From Bryobacterales bacterium (GTDB lineage: Bacteria; Acidobacteriota; Terriglobia; Bryobacterales; Bryobacteraceae), in the NCBI GenBank assembly GCA_003167255.1, contig PMTR01000095.1:65386-99625 (forward strand): a DNA stretch of 34,240 nt, in the 5' to 3' direction. The notes under the pieces were generated by a model. The model did no database searches and was not told the origin of the DNA. It saw only the letters and a list, made by a program, of their open reading frames with translations. Below, in pieces: positions 16,071-23,448 of this stretch; position 1 is the first letter of the stretch, and every line of letters starts with the position of its first letter. A program made the position numbers and the translations under genes.

Positions 16071-16206
16071 ACATACGATCGTGCGGCCTGGTGGAATCAG
16101 ATGGATTGCCTCATCGACTCACAAGGATAGTATCACAGCTTCTAAATTCCAGTCGTGACGAACGCCGCCCAGTACGTGGGGTGCGGGAACCTCTTGCGCA
16201 CAGCCA

Positions 16207-16877
16207 GGATGGCCGTGCGTGATGACGCTGATTGGGGCGTTCCTGCTGAAGAACCCGCCGGCCGGTTACAAACCGGCGGGCTGGACACCGGCGGCCGCCG
16301 CCAAATCGGGCGCCACCACGCATGAATTCAGCCCCGGCGAGTGTTGCGCACGCCTACCTTCTACTTGATGTGGGTGGCGTATGCGGTGGGTTGCTCGGCG
16401 GGCCTGATGGTGATCGGCCAACTGGTTCCGTTCGCCAAGAGGGTGGGCGCGTGCGGCAATGCATCGGGCCGGATTCTTTCGGGCTGGATGTCGGACAAGC
16501 TGGGCCGCATCAACGTGCTGCGCACCATGATCGGGATTTCGATGCTGGCCATGCCCGTGCTGTACGCGGTGGGCGGCGATGTGGCGCTGCTCCACGCGAC
16601 GATATTCGTGGTTTACTGGTGCTACGGGACCCAGCTTTCCGTGAATGGCGCGGCCTGTTCGGATTTCTGGGGCACGAAGAACGCGGGCGTCAATTACGGG
16701 ATGCTGTTCACCGCGTGGGGCGTGGCCGGCATCATCGGCTCGCGCATCGGCGGGGTGTTGTATGACAAGTATCACAATTACCAGGCAGCCTTTTACACGG
16801 CGGCCGCGATGGCCGCCGTGGCGCTGGTATGCGAACTGCTGGCCAAGCGGCCGGCGGCCAAACAGAGCGCAGCGTAA
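16207..16877 (+). pseudogene. OFA-family MFS transporter (oxalate/formate antiporter-like), C-terminal remnant
   Basis: Two frames together match the second half of OFA transporters. The first holds MTLIGAFLLKNPPAGYKPAGW up to THEFSPGE (about 16222-16338). The next frame, from about 16341, reads LRTPTFYLMWVAYAVGCSAGLMVIGQL and continues to KLGRINVLR, FWGTKNAGVNYGMLFTAWGVAG and the end at 16877. One base seems lost at about 16339-16341 (GAG then TG for an expected ATG). The loop between FAKRVG and GNASGRILSGWMSD is also shorter than in the family, so a small internal deletion is likely. The first six helices are missing. It ends 47 nt before the acetyl-CoA synthetase gene, suggesting a former carboxylate-uptake operon. 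Confidence 0.75.
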
Positions 16878-16924
16878 GCATCAGCAATCATCATAATTTC
16901 AGAGACACGAAAGGGTAAATTGAC

Positions 16925-19033
16925 ATGGCGGACATTCTTGAACGGCGCAAAGTGGTGCGAGAGACCACCGAAGCCCAGATTGCAGTCCACTGGGGCGAGG
17001 AGGAATTGTACTATCCTCCCGCTAAATTCATCAGCCAGGCGAACCTGGCCGATCCAGATGTAAACAAGCGATTCAACGAGGAGAATTTTCCGGATTGCTT
17101 CCAGGAATACGCGGAGATGCTGACGTGGGACAAGCACTGGGCCACCACGCTCGACACCAGCGACCCGCCCTTCTGGAAGTGGTTTGTCGGCGGAAAGCTC
17201 AACGCCTGTTATAACTGCGTCGACAGGCACCTGGCCAAGTACAAGAACAAGGCCGCCCTGATCTGTGTGCCGGAGCTGGAAAGCGAAGCGCCCATAACGA
17301 TTACTTATCAGGAACTGTACGTCAGGGTGAATGAGATGGCGGCGCTTCTCCGCGATTTTGCAGGGCTGAAAGCGGGAGACCGCGTCACCATTCACATGCC
17401 CATGCTCGCCGAGTTGCCGATCACCATGCTGGCGTGCGCCCGGTTGGGGATCATCCACTCGGTGGTATTCGGCGGCTTCAGCGGAGAGGCCTGTGGAACG
17501 CGAATTGCCGATTCCGGCAGCCGGGTTCTCATCACAATCGATGGCTACTATCGCAACGGTAAGATGATGGACCACAAGGCCGGCGCGGATATCGCCGTTG
17601 CCATCGCCGCCCAGGAAGGCCATACCGTGGACAAGGTCCTGGTCTGGAGACGGCACGCGGGCCAGTATGCCTCCGCCTGGCCCATGGTGGAGGGGCGTGA
17701 CTACTTCGTTGACGACGAACTGCGGAAGTTCAGCGGGAAAAGAGTGGATCCCGTGTCCATGGATGCGGAAGCCCCGCTGTTTCTCATGTACACCAGCGGC
17801 AGCACCGGGAAACCCAAGGGATGCCAGCACCGTACCGGCGGATACCTGGCTTATGTGACGGGCACGTCTAAGTACATTCAGGACATCCATCCCGAGGACG
17901 TGTACTGGTGCATGGCCGACATCGGTTGGATCACAGGTCACTCCTACATTGTTTACGGACCTTTGGCCCTGGCCGCCACCAGTGTCATTTACGAAGGTGT
18001 CCCCACTTACCCCGATGCGGGACGGCCTTGGAAGATTGCCGAGCGCCTGGCCGTCAACATCTTCCATACATCACCCACGGCGATTCGCATGCTCCGCAAG
18101 GCCGGAATCGACGAACCAAAGAAATACGACAATCACTTCAAGCACATGACCACCGTCGGAGAACCGATCGAGCCCGAGGTCTGGAGGTGGTTTTACAACA
18201 TAGTCGGCAAGCGCGAGGCAGTGATTGTGGACACCTGGTGGCAGACGGAAAACGGAGGATTCCTGTGTAGTACCAAGCCCGCGCTGGATCCCATGAAGCC
18301 CGGGAGTGCCGGCCCTGGCGTGCCTGGAATCTATCCGATCATCTACGACGAGATGCGCCAGGAAGTCCCTGCCGGATCGGGGAGGGCGGGCAATATCTGC
18401 ATTCGCAATCCCTGGCCGGGTATCATGCAGACCATCTGGAACGATCATCAGCGCTTCGTCGATGTGTACTACGAGAAGTATTGCAAGGACCCCAAGAGCA
18501 AGGACTGGCATGACTGGCCTTATTTTGCCTGTGACGCAGCGTTGCTGGCCGCGGACGGGTATTTCCGCATTCTGGGCAGAGTGGATGATGTGATCAACGT
18601 GGCCGGTCACCGGCTGGGGACGAAAGAGATCGAGTCCGCGTGCCTGACTGTTCCGGAAGTTGCCGAGGCTGCGGTGGTGCCCGCGGTGGACGAGATCAAG
18701 GGTCGCGTGCCGGAGGTCTATATCTGCCTGCGGCCTGGCCTGAAACCCAGCCAGGAGATCGTCGACAAGGTCTCGAAAGCCATTGAAACCATCATCGGCA
18801 AGATCGCCCGGCCGAAGGCCATCCACATCGTCCCGGATATGCCCAAGACCCGCTCCGGCAAGCTCATGCGCCGTGTGCTTTCGGCCATTACGAACCGCAT
18901 GGCCACCGGGGATATCACCACCCTGGCCAATCCAGACGTCGTTGAGAAGGTCCGGGAACTGGTCCAAGGGAAAGATCTGGTCGCCATGCAGGAAGGCCCG
19001 GAAGACCTGAAGCAGTTTGGGAGTCAGGAGTAA
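16925..19033 (+). CDS. acs: Acetyl-CoA synthetase (AMP-forming acetate-CoA ligase)
   Basis: A 702-aa cytoplasmic enzyme that activates acetate to acetyl-CoA through acetyl-AMP. The start is supported by AAGGG 9 nt upstream of the ATG. Motifs of the ANL superfamily are intact: the P-loop YTSGSTGKPKG (289-299), DTWWQTENGG (436-445, acetate pocket Trp), the hinge region GRVDDVINVAGHRLGTKEIE (551-570) and PKTRSGKLMRR (640-650), whose Lys646 is the catalytic lysine and known acetylation site in this family. Length is slightly above the usual 650. Other short-chain acids such as propionate are possible substrates. The gene follows a broken OFA-type transporter. Confidence 0.93.
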   Translation: MADILERRKVVRETTEAQIAVHWGEEELYYPPAKFISQANLADPDVNKRFNEENFPDCFQEYAEMLTWDKHWATTLDTSDPPFWKWFVGGKLNACYNCVDRHLAKYKNKAALICVPELESEAPITITYQELYVRVNEMAALLRDFAGLKAGDRVTIHMPMLAELPITMLACARLGIIHSVVFGGFSGEACGTRIADSGSRVLITIDGYYRNGKMMDHKAGADIAVAIAAQEGHTVDKVLVWRRHAGQYASAWPMVEGRDYFVDDELRKFSGKRVDPVSMDAEAPLFLMYTSGSTGKPKGCQHRTGGYLAYVTGTSKYIQDIHPEDVYWCMADIGWITGHSYIVYGPLALAATSVIYEGVPTYPDAGRPWKIAERLAVNIFHTSPTAIRMLRKAGIDEPKKYDNHFKHMTTVGEPIEPEVWRWFYNIVGKREAVIVDTWWQTENGGFLCSTKPALDPMKPGSAGPGVPGIYPIIYDEMRQEVPAGSGRAGNICIRNPWPGIMQTIWNDHQRFVDVYYEKYCKDPKSKDWHDWPYFACDAALLAADGYFRILGRVDDVINVAGHRLGTKEIESACLTVPEVAEAAVVPAVDEIKGRVPEVYICLRPGLKPSQEIVDKVSKAIETIIGKIARPKAIHIVPDMPKTRSGKLMRRVLSAITNRMATGDITTLANPDVVEKVRELVQGKDLVAMQEGPEDLKQFGSQE

Positions 19034-19071
19034 GAGCCGGCAGTTTTGGCAGCAGTTCCGGGCACAGCTAT

Positions 19072-19087
19072 CCCCTCTAGCTAGGGG
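19072..19087 (+). terminator. Short hairpin after acs
   Basis: CCCCT and AGGGG flank a 6-nt CTAGCT loop, 38 nt after the acs stop codon. No T-run follows, so this is at best a weak terminator. Confidence 0.3.
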
Positions 19088-19184
19088 CGGTCGCGGAACG
19101 TCTTTCACCATTTTCCAGGCCGCCTCAACCATACAGCCTTCGACTGCGGCCACATCCAGAGCCAGTCCAGGGGGCTGATTGCGG

Positions 19185-19190
19185 TAAAAT
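19185..19190 (+). promoter_or_regulatory. -10 box of the RelE-like toxin-antitoxin operon (predicted leaderless)
   Basis: TAAAAT ends exactly 6 nt before the ATG at 19197, placing the expected transcript start on the A of ATG. No Shine-Dalgarno is present. Confidence 0.5.
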
Positions 19191-19196
19191 AGCTCA

Positions 19197-19418
19197 ATGA
19201 ACCTCACCCAGATTCAACAGGTCATTGAGGAGTTGCCGGCCGGAGAGCAAACCGCGCTGGCCGCCTGGATTGTCGATCGGGACCGCGCCCGCTGGGATGA
19301 AGAGATCGAGCGCGATTTCTCACCGGGTGGAGCGGGAATGGAACTGCTCGACAGGGTGAAGAAGCAGGTGAGCGACGGCCTGTCGCGGCCTCTTTCCAAA
19401 GGCCGTCCACGCAGGTGA
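19197..19418 (+). CDS. Antitoxin of a RelE-like toxin-antitoxin pair
   Basis: A 73-aa acidic-to-basic protein starting MNLTQIQQVIEELPAGEQ. Short helical proteins of the form ...IEELP...WD.QIE.D... commonly precede RelE-type toxins. The stop codon overlaps the toxin GTG by 4 bp (GTGA), giving translational coupling. The residues WDEEIERDFSPGG are likely part of the toxin-wrapping region. No clear DNA-binding fold is visible, so autoregulation is uncertain. Confidence 0.7.
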   Translation: MNLTQIQQVIEELPAGEQTALAAWIVDRDRARWDEEIERDFSPGGAGMELLDRVKKQVSDGLSRPLSKGRPRR

Positions 19419-19684
19419 GATTCCGCTCGTACGCCGTCGCGGAATTTTGGGATTGTTATGGCCGGCTACCTGAGAGCGTCCGATTCCTGGCGGACAAAAA
19501 GTACGCACTATTTGAAGAGAACCCGCTTCATCCGTCCCTTGGTCTTCAGCAAAAGGGCGAGGTCTGGACAGTAGACATCGGCCGCTCATACCGGGCGCTT
19601 GCATGGCGCCACGGGAACATTTTTCATTGGTACTGGATCGGTTCCCATGAGGCCTACAACAAGCGGTTGCGGCGCGAAAGGTGA
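19415..19684 (+). CDS. RelE/ParE-superfamily toxin
   Basis: An 89-aa protein with GTG start. The pattern FWDCYGRLPESVRFLADKKYALF, then HPSLGLQQKGEVWTVDIGRSYRAL and a final FHWYWIGSHEAYNKRL, fits RelE-like proteins that bind the ribosome and cut mRNA. R/Y and H residues near the C-terminus are candidates for the active site. It is complete and coupled to the upstream antitoxin, so the pair looks functional. Confidence 0.75.
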   Translation: MRFRSYAVAEFWDCYGRLPESVRFLADKKYALFEENPLHPSLGLQQKGEVWTVDIGRSYRALAWRHGNIFHWYWIGSHEAYNKRLRRER

Positions 19685-19765
19685 AGAGCAGGGTGCCCGA
19701 AAAACTCGTGACTGGCCTGTCCACATCTTGCAGTTAGCCCTGCCGCGCCCATCTTGCACCGGCGA

Positions 19766-19950
19766 TCAGGATTCCCGCGTGACCCGGGCGTCTTCGGGGT
19801 AGGAGTGAATGCCGAACTCGGGGGACGTCCAGGCCTGCGCGTTCCACTTCGGGCGGGACGCGCCGGCGCCATTCCAACCAGCGCCATAAGTGCCGCCGGC
19901 GAAGATGCCTACGCAGACGCCTCTCAGCCAACCGCAGAAACCGTGGACGG
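19766..19950 (-). pseudogene. Ammonium transporter (Amt) C-terminal remnant
   Basis: Read on the minus strand, VHGFCGWLRGVCVGIFAGGTYG and then AGWNG (19948 to about 19870) match the late membrane helices of Amt ammonium channels, including the His of the HG-CG motif and the GTYGAGWNG loop. The typical cytoplasmic tail follows, but first in one frame (VPPEVERAGLDVP) and then in another (EFGIHSYPEDARVTRES, stop at 19766-19768). At least one frameshift and an internal deletion of the last helix are required. Everything upstream is missing. The fragment fills the otherwise gene-free stretch between the RelE-like toxin and the brnT fragment. Confidence 0.6.
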
Positions 19951-19970
19951 AACTTCCGGCCGTTTCCCGT

Positions 19971-19990
19971 GTATACGATAATCGTATACT
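19971..19990 (+). promoter_or_regulatory. Perfect palindrome overlapping the brnT -10 box
   Basis: GTATACGAT and ATCGTATAC surround a single A (19971-19989), a 19-bp perfect palindrome. Its right arm contains the -10 box TATACT (19985-19990), which ends exactly 6 nt before the GTG at 19997. BrnT-antitoxin operons are known to be repressed by their own products, so this is a good operator candidate, and the mRNA would be leaderless. Confidence 0.6.
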
Positions 19991-19996
19991 GGGGTT

Positions 19997-20126
19997 GTGG
20001 CGAGAGTGGATCCGCTGGAAAACTGCGCCGGGTTTGACTGGGACGCCGCCAATACCCACAAGAACTGGGAGCGGCACAAGGTGACTCCCGAGGAAGCCGA
20101 AGACCTCTTTTTTCATGAGCCACTTG
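19997..20126 (+). pseudogene. brnT-type toxin, 5' fragment
   Basis: From a GTG at 19997 the frame reads CAGFDWDAANTHKNWERHKV, then TPEEAEDLFFHEPL, the N-terminal half of BrnT toxins (FxWDxxKxxxNxxKHG-like, then EEA...F.DPL). After about residue 43 similarity ends; the open frame goes on to a stop at 20153-20155. The C-terminal half is found about 0.9 kb downstream at 21017-21132. BrnT is a RelE-fold ribonuclease toxin; the split removes activity. Confidence 0.75.
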
Positions 20127-20921
20127 CACAAAAAGCGAGCCAAGCCAAAACCTAAACTGGACCCCGAAAAGACTTCGCCAACAGTTGATTTGACGACGCG
20201 GCCAGGGCCTCCCCTGTTGTGTCAAGTTGCACTCCATACTGAGAATCCTTGGCACGAAAAGAACCTTTTCTGGGGGACGGCTACGGGTTGGGTTACGCTT
20301 GTCATTGCTGGCATCGGCACTGGCGTGTCCGGTGCAGGAATGATCGCGAGGTTCTTATTTGTCGCTGCGGTCCCGTTCGGCTGGATTGCGATCTGGTGCG
20401 CGTTCAGCTTGCTGAGTAATCGGACGGCAAAACTTCTTCTCAGATTAGTCTCTTGTCTTTTGTGTGCTGCGGTTACGTGGCTTGTCGCCAGCAACACAAT
20501 TCGTGAACCGATGGAATTAACCTTATCGCAGAAGAGAGAGTTTACGAACATTCTAAAGACAGGACTTGCCGCGCCACCAGCATACACAATTATTTCATGC
20601 CCGGACGCAGATGAACAAACATGTATTTTCGCAGCTACGTTTATCCCAGTATTTCAAAGGGCTGGCTGGAAGATAGAGGGTCCCCAGGTGGAGCGTGCGC
20701 GTATAACAGTTCCAGAAAAGTCCATTAGTATTGTTGGCTATGGTCCACCTCTTGTCGATCCGCAGGACCCTGACCATGGTGTATGGACTCAAGTGCATCC
20801 TTGGATGCAGACACTCAGCACTGCTTTCAAGATGGTCGGGATTACGCCAATAGCACAGAATGACCCATTGTTGCCACGTAATAAGGTGAGAATATATTTT
20901 GGCTCAATACCGCAGAAGTAA
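20115..20921 (+). CDS. Membrane protein of unknown function in lower-GC DNA interrupting brnT
   Basis: A 268-aa frame. Residues 1-40 are Lys/Pro-rich, three hydrophobic segments follow (about 52-75, 78-103 and 110-130), then a soluble domain of about 130 residues (LTLSQKREFTNILKTG to the end). That domain has AGWKIEGPQVERARI and a final beta-like strand KVRIYFGSIP. Its base composition is visibly lower in GC than the flanking genes and its codon use is more mixed, suggesting foreign origin. The start lies inside the brnT fragment, so the true N-terminus may have been lost or fused at the junction; no strong Shine-Dalgarno is present. I do not recognise the family. Confidence 0.55.
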   Translation: MSHLHKKRAKPKPKLDPEKTSPTVDLTTRPGPPLLCQVALHTENPWHEKNLFWGTATGWVTLVIAGIGTGVSGAGMIARFLFVAAVPFGWIAIWCAFSLLSNRTAKLLLRLVSCLLCAAVTWLVASNTIREPMELTLSQKREFTNILKTGLAAPPAYTIISCPDADEQTCIFAATFIPVFQRAGWKIEGPQVERARITVPEKSISIVGYGPPLVDPQDPDHGVWTQVHPWMQTLSTAFKMVGITPIAQNDPLLPRNKVRIYFGSIPQK

Positions 20922-21016
20922 TAGGAAGCGCCATTACGTGAAGAGTTGAAGCGACCCCTCACCCTCGTGAAATCGTTTGGACTTTGGACGTGATTCTCTC
21001 GATTGCCTTCGGGCTC

Positions 21017-21132
21017 CGTTATGCGGATCGGTTCGGCGACTCCCGTCAGTACTAGTTTTCACGGTCCGGCGGAAAGCCAGGGAAATGAACCGGAGCGAAA
21101 CGGAGGCCTATAAGCGACATGAAGCGACATGA
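21017..21132 (+). pseudogene. brnT-type toxin, 3' fragment
   Basis: VLVFTVRRKAREMNRSETEA, then YKRHEAT and a stop at 21130-21132, match the BrnT C-terminus (VVFT.R ... ISAR..NRKE...Y). Just before, RYADRFGDSRQ in another frame fits the preceding strand, so there is a frameshift near 21048, and the FTVR-to-RK section lacks a few residues. The stop overlaps the antitoxin ATG by 4 bp (ATGA), as expected for a brnT-antitoxin operon. A 10-bp direct repeat (GCGACATGAA) spans this junction. Confidence 0.7.
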
Positions 21133-21404
21133 AGAAGAAACTTCCTAAATTCAAGAACGAAGACGATGAAAGGAAATTCTGGGCCACTGCGGATTCGACG
21201 GAGTACGTGGATTGGCAATCGGCGAAGCGCCACAACCTCGTTCGCCTCAAACCGTCTCTAAAGACGATATCGCTAAGACTCCCGGTCTCCATGATCGAGG
21301 ATCTCAAAGTACTGGCGAATCGGCGCGACGTTCCGTATCAATCTCTGCTGAAGGTGTTCTTGGCCGAGCGCCTGGTGCGAGAGCGCCAGCCGCGGCCCGA
21401 GTAA
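21129..21404 (+). CDS. CopG-family (ribbon-helix-helix) antitoxin, partner of BrnT
   Basis: A 91-aa protein. MKKKLPKFKNEDDERKFWAT and DSTEYVDWQSAK match the N-terminus of the CopG_antitoxin family, and SLKTISLRLPVSMIEDLKVL forms the ribbon-helix-helix DNA-binding part, followed by ANRRDVPYQSLLKVFLAERL. The gene is intact. Its cognate toxin is broken by an insertion, so it survives as an orphan antitoxin that could still bind the palindrome at 19971, about 1.1 kb upstream. Its original promoter is now separated from it by the insertion. Confidence 0.85.
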   Translation: MKKKLPKFKNEDDERKFWATADSTEYVDWQSAKRHNLVRLKPSLKTISLRLPVSMIEDLKVLANRRDVPYQSLLKVFLAERLVRERQPRPE

Positions 21405-21477
21405 CAACTGAAACTTGGTTGCCGGCGAGTTCCCGGGCGCGTATGATCAAAGTGTCCGCGCCCGCCTTGGTTCCCCT

Positions 21478-23160
21478 ATGAAAATCGTTGAATGGGCGCT
21501 TTTGCTCTCGGTTTGCGGTCTCGGGCAAGCTCAAACTTACTCGTATTCCACGTTCGATCCGACTGGCTCTACCAACACTTCGGTCAACGGAATGAACAAC
21601 GCAGGCCAGATCGTCGGCGCTTATCGGGATGCCGCGGGCGTCACGCACAATTTTCTGCGAAGCGCCGATGGCTCCACTTACACCGCCGTCGTGGTCCCGG
21701 GATCCCAGCCCGGCACCACCACCACCGACGCCATCAACAATCTCGGGCAGATCGCCGGGAATTACATTGACGCGTCATCGGGCCTTTTTCGCTCTTACAT
21801 CCGCAGCGCGGACGGCAGCACCTTCACGCCGTTTGACATTCCGAGCCTCGGGCCCGGCGGCGGGCCGAAGGGAATCAACGACCACGGCGTAATCACCGGC
21901 TCGGTGGTGGCTGCCAGTGCTTCGGCCGCCTACGGCTTCGTCCGCGGCGCCGACGGCACATTCACCACGATCAACATGTTCGACGCCGGGATCCGTCCCG
22001 AAGCCATCGATAACAACGGCGACATCGCCGGGTTTTACATAGCTGGCGGCTCCGGCGGATTGGACCATGGTTTTCTGCGCAGCCCCGCCGGCGCATACAC
22101 CACCTTCGATCTGCCGGGTACCGACAACGGTGCGCGCCTGGTTTCCATCAACAACCGCGGGCAGGTAGCGGGATACGGGGTCAACTACAACAGTTTTGCC
22201 GGCAACGCAGATGGCAGCTTCGCGATGCTCTCAGTCCTGGGTGACCAGACTTTCGCGGCCGCCATCAACGATAGCGGATATGTGGCGGGCTACTATGGCG
22301 ACGGCACCATGTTGCATGGCTTCCTGGCGGTGCCGACCACCGGCAGCACGCAGCCGGCCATCCGTTCGTTGCCGGCCGGGGTGATTTCGGCAGTGGCTTT
22401 CGGCGGCGCATCGACCATCGCGCCTGGCGCCTGGATCGAGATCTATGGTCAGAACCTCGCGCCGGCCACTCGCCAGTGGCGCACTTCCGATTTCACGGGC
22501 AACACCGCGCCAACCTCGCTCGACGGCGTCAAGGTCTCCATCAACGGCAGCCCGGCCTATGTTTCCTACACCAGCCCCGGACAAGTGAACGCGTTCGTGC
22601 CGGGCCCGGTCGCCGCCGGAAGCGCCCAGGTGACGGTCACCAACGGCTCGCAGACCGGCACGCCCTTCACCGTCGCGGTAAAGACGTTCCAACCGGGGAT
22701 GCTGGCGCTGCCGCACGCGAACAATCCGCAGTCGCAATACCTCGGGGCAGTCTTCCCGGACTTCGTGACCTACGTGCTGCCACCCGGCTATACCACTCTC
22801 GTGCCCACGCGCCGCGCCATGGTGGGCGACACGATTGTTCTCTTCGGCGTAGGTCTCGGACCGGTGACCCCCGACGTTCCGGCCGGCCAGGTGGCCGCGC
22901 AGGCGAGCAACTTGCAGACCCTACCGCAAGTCCTCTTCGGCAGCGTCCCCGCCACGGTGACCTATGCCGGACTGATGGAAGGGGCGGTGGGCCTCTACCA
23001 GATCAATGTGGTGGTTCCGAATATAGCCATGCCGGCCGGTCAGACCTTCAACGATTCCGTACCGATCTACATTCAGGTAAACGGCGTACCGGTGATGCCG
23101 CCGTTGACCTTTGCGTCGAGCGGGCCCGGCACATACTTTACGTTGCCGGTGGGGCAGTAG
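21478..23160 (+). CDS. Secreted HAF-repeat protein with Solibacter-type TIGR03437 C-terminal domain
   Basis: A 560-aa protein starting MKIVEWALLLSVCGLGQAQ (signal peptide). Residues about 20-290 contain six HAF-type repeats with the core (I/M)NNxGxIxG: VNGMNNAGQIVGAY, TDAINNLGQIAGNY, PKGINDHGVITGSV, PEAIDNNGDIAGFY, LVSINNRGQVAGYG and AAAINDSGYVAGYY. The rest, from about 295 (GVISAVAFGGASTIAPGAWIEI) through VSYTSPGQVNAFVPG and VLFGVGLGPVTP to VGLYQINVVVPN, is the long C-terminal domain expanded in Solibacter-like genomes. The start is fixed by the signal peptide. It is likely cell-surface or extracellular; the ligand is unknown. It lies about 75 bp after the CopG antitoxin. Confidence 0.88.
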   Translation: MKIVEWALLLSVCGLGQAQTYSYSTFDPTGSTNTSVNGMNNAGQIVGAYRDAAGVTHNFLRSADGSTYTAVVVPGSQPGTTTTDAINNLGQIAGNYIDASSGLFRSYIRSADGSTFTPFDIPSLGPGGGPKGINDHGVITGSVVAASASAAYGFVRGADGTFTTINMFDAGIRPEAIDNNGDIAGFYIAGGSGGLDHGFLRSPAGAYTTFDLPGTDNGARLVSINNRGQVAGYGVNYNSFAGNADGSFAMLSVLGDQTFAAAINDSGYVAGYYGDGTMLHGFLAVPTTGSTQPAIRSLPAGVISAVAFGGASTIAPGAWIEIYGQNLAPATRQWRTSDFTGNTAPTSLDGVKVSINGSPAYVSYTSPGQVNAFVPGPVAAGSAQVTVTNGSQTGTPFTVAVKTFQPGMLALPHANNPQSQYLGAVFPDFVTYVLPPGYTTLVPTRRAMVGDTIVLFGVGLGPVTPDVPAGQVAAQASNLQTLPQVLFGSVPATVTYAGLMEGAVGLYQINVVVPNIAMPAGQTFNDSVPIYIQVNGVPVMPPLTFASSGPGTYFTLPVGQ

Positions 23161-23201
23161 AAGCCCAAGCGAACGGATGGACGGGAACAGGGTGCGAGGC
23201 G

Positions 23202-23405
23202 TCAAGATTGCGCTTTATGGAACACGTACAGGAATACTGCCACGCTCAGGCTCGCCAGCAAATGAATTGCCGACGTAAGCAGCGTGATCAGCGCCACCGC
23301 GCCGCTTGCAAAGGCCGACAGGTCACGGATGAAGCCGGCTGCCAGCAGAACCGTCAGCAGAATCATCCCGATCAATGCGAATAACGCCGCGCTCTTGAGG
23401 CTCAT
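23202..23405 (-). CDS. Small two-helix membrane protein
   Basis: A 67-aa protein with two hydrophobic segments (about 6-27 and 31-60) and a short basic tail (FHKAQS). No family is recognised. It has no Shine-Dalgarno; TATACT (23412-23417, minus strand) ends exactly 6 nt before the ATG, so the message is predicted to be leaderless. It is convergent with the HAF protein gene (41 bp apart) and lies about 40 bp upstream of the tldE end region on the same strand without overlapping. Confidence 0.6.
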   Translation of the reverse strand: MSLKSAALFALIGMILLTVLLAAGFIRDLSAFASGAVALITLLTSAIHLLASLSVAVFLYVFHKAQS

Positions 23406-23411
23406 GCTTGC

Positions 23412-23417
23412 AGTATA
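23412..23417 (-). promoter_or_regulatory. -10 box of the 67-aa membrane protein gene (predicted leaderless)
   Basis: TATACT on the minus strand, 6 nt from the ATG at 23405. It is part of an imperfect palindrome GTATA-GACG-TATAC. Confidence 0.5.
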
Positions 23418-23448
23418 CGTCTATACAGAGGACAGTCGAGCAGCTTCA

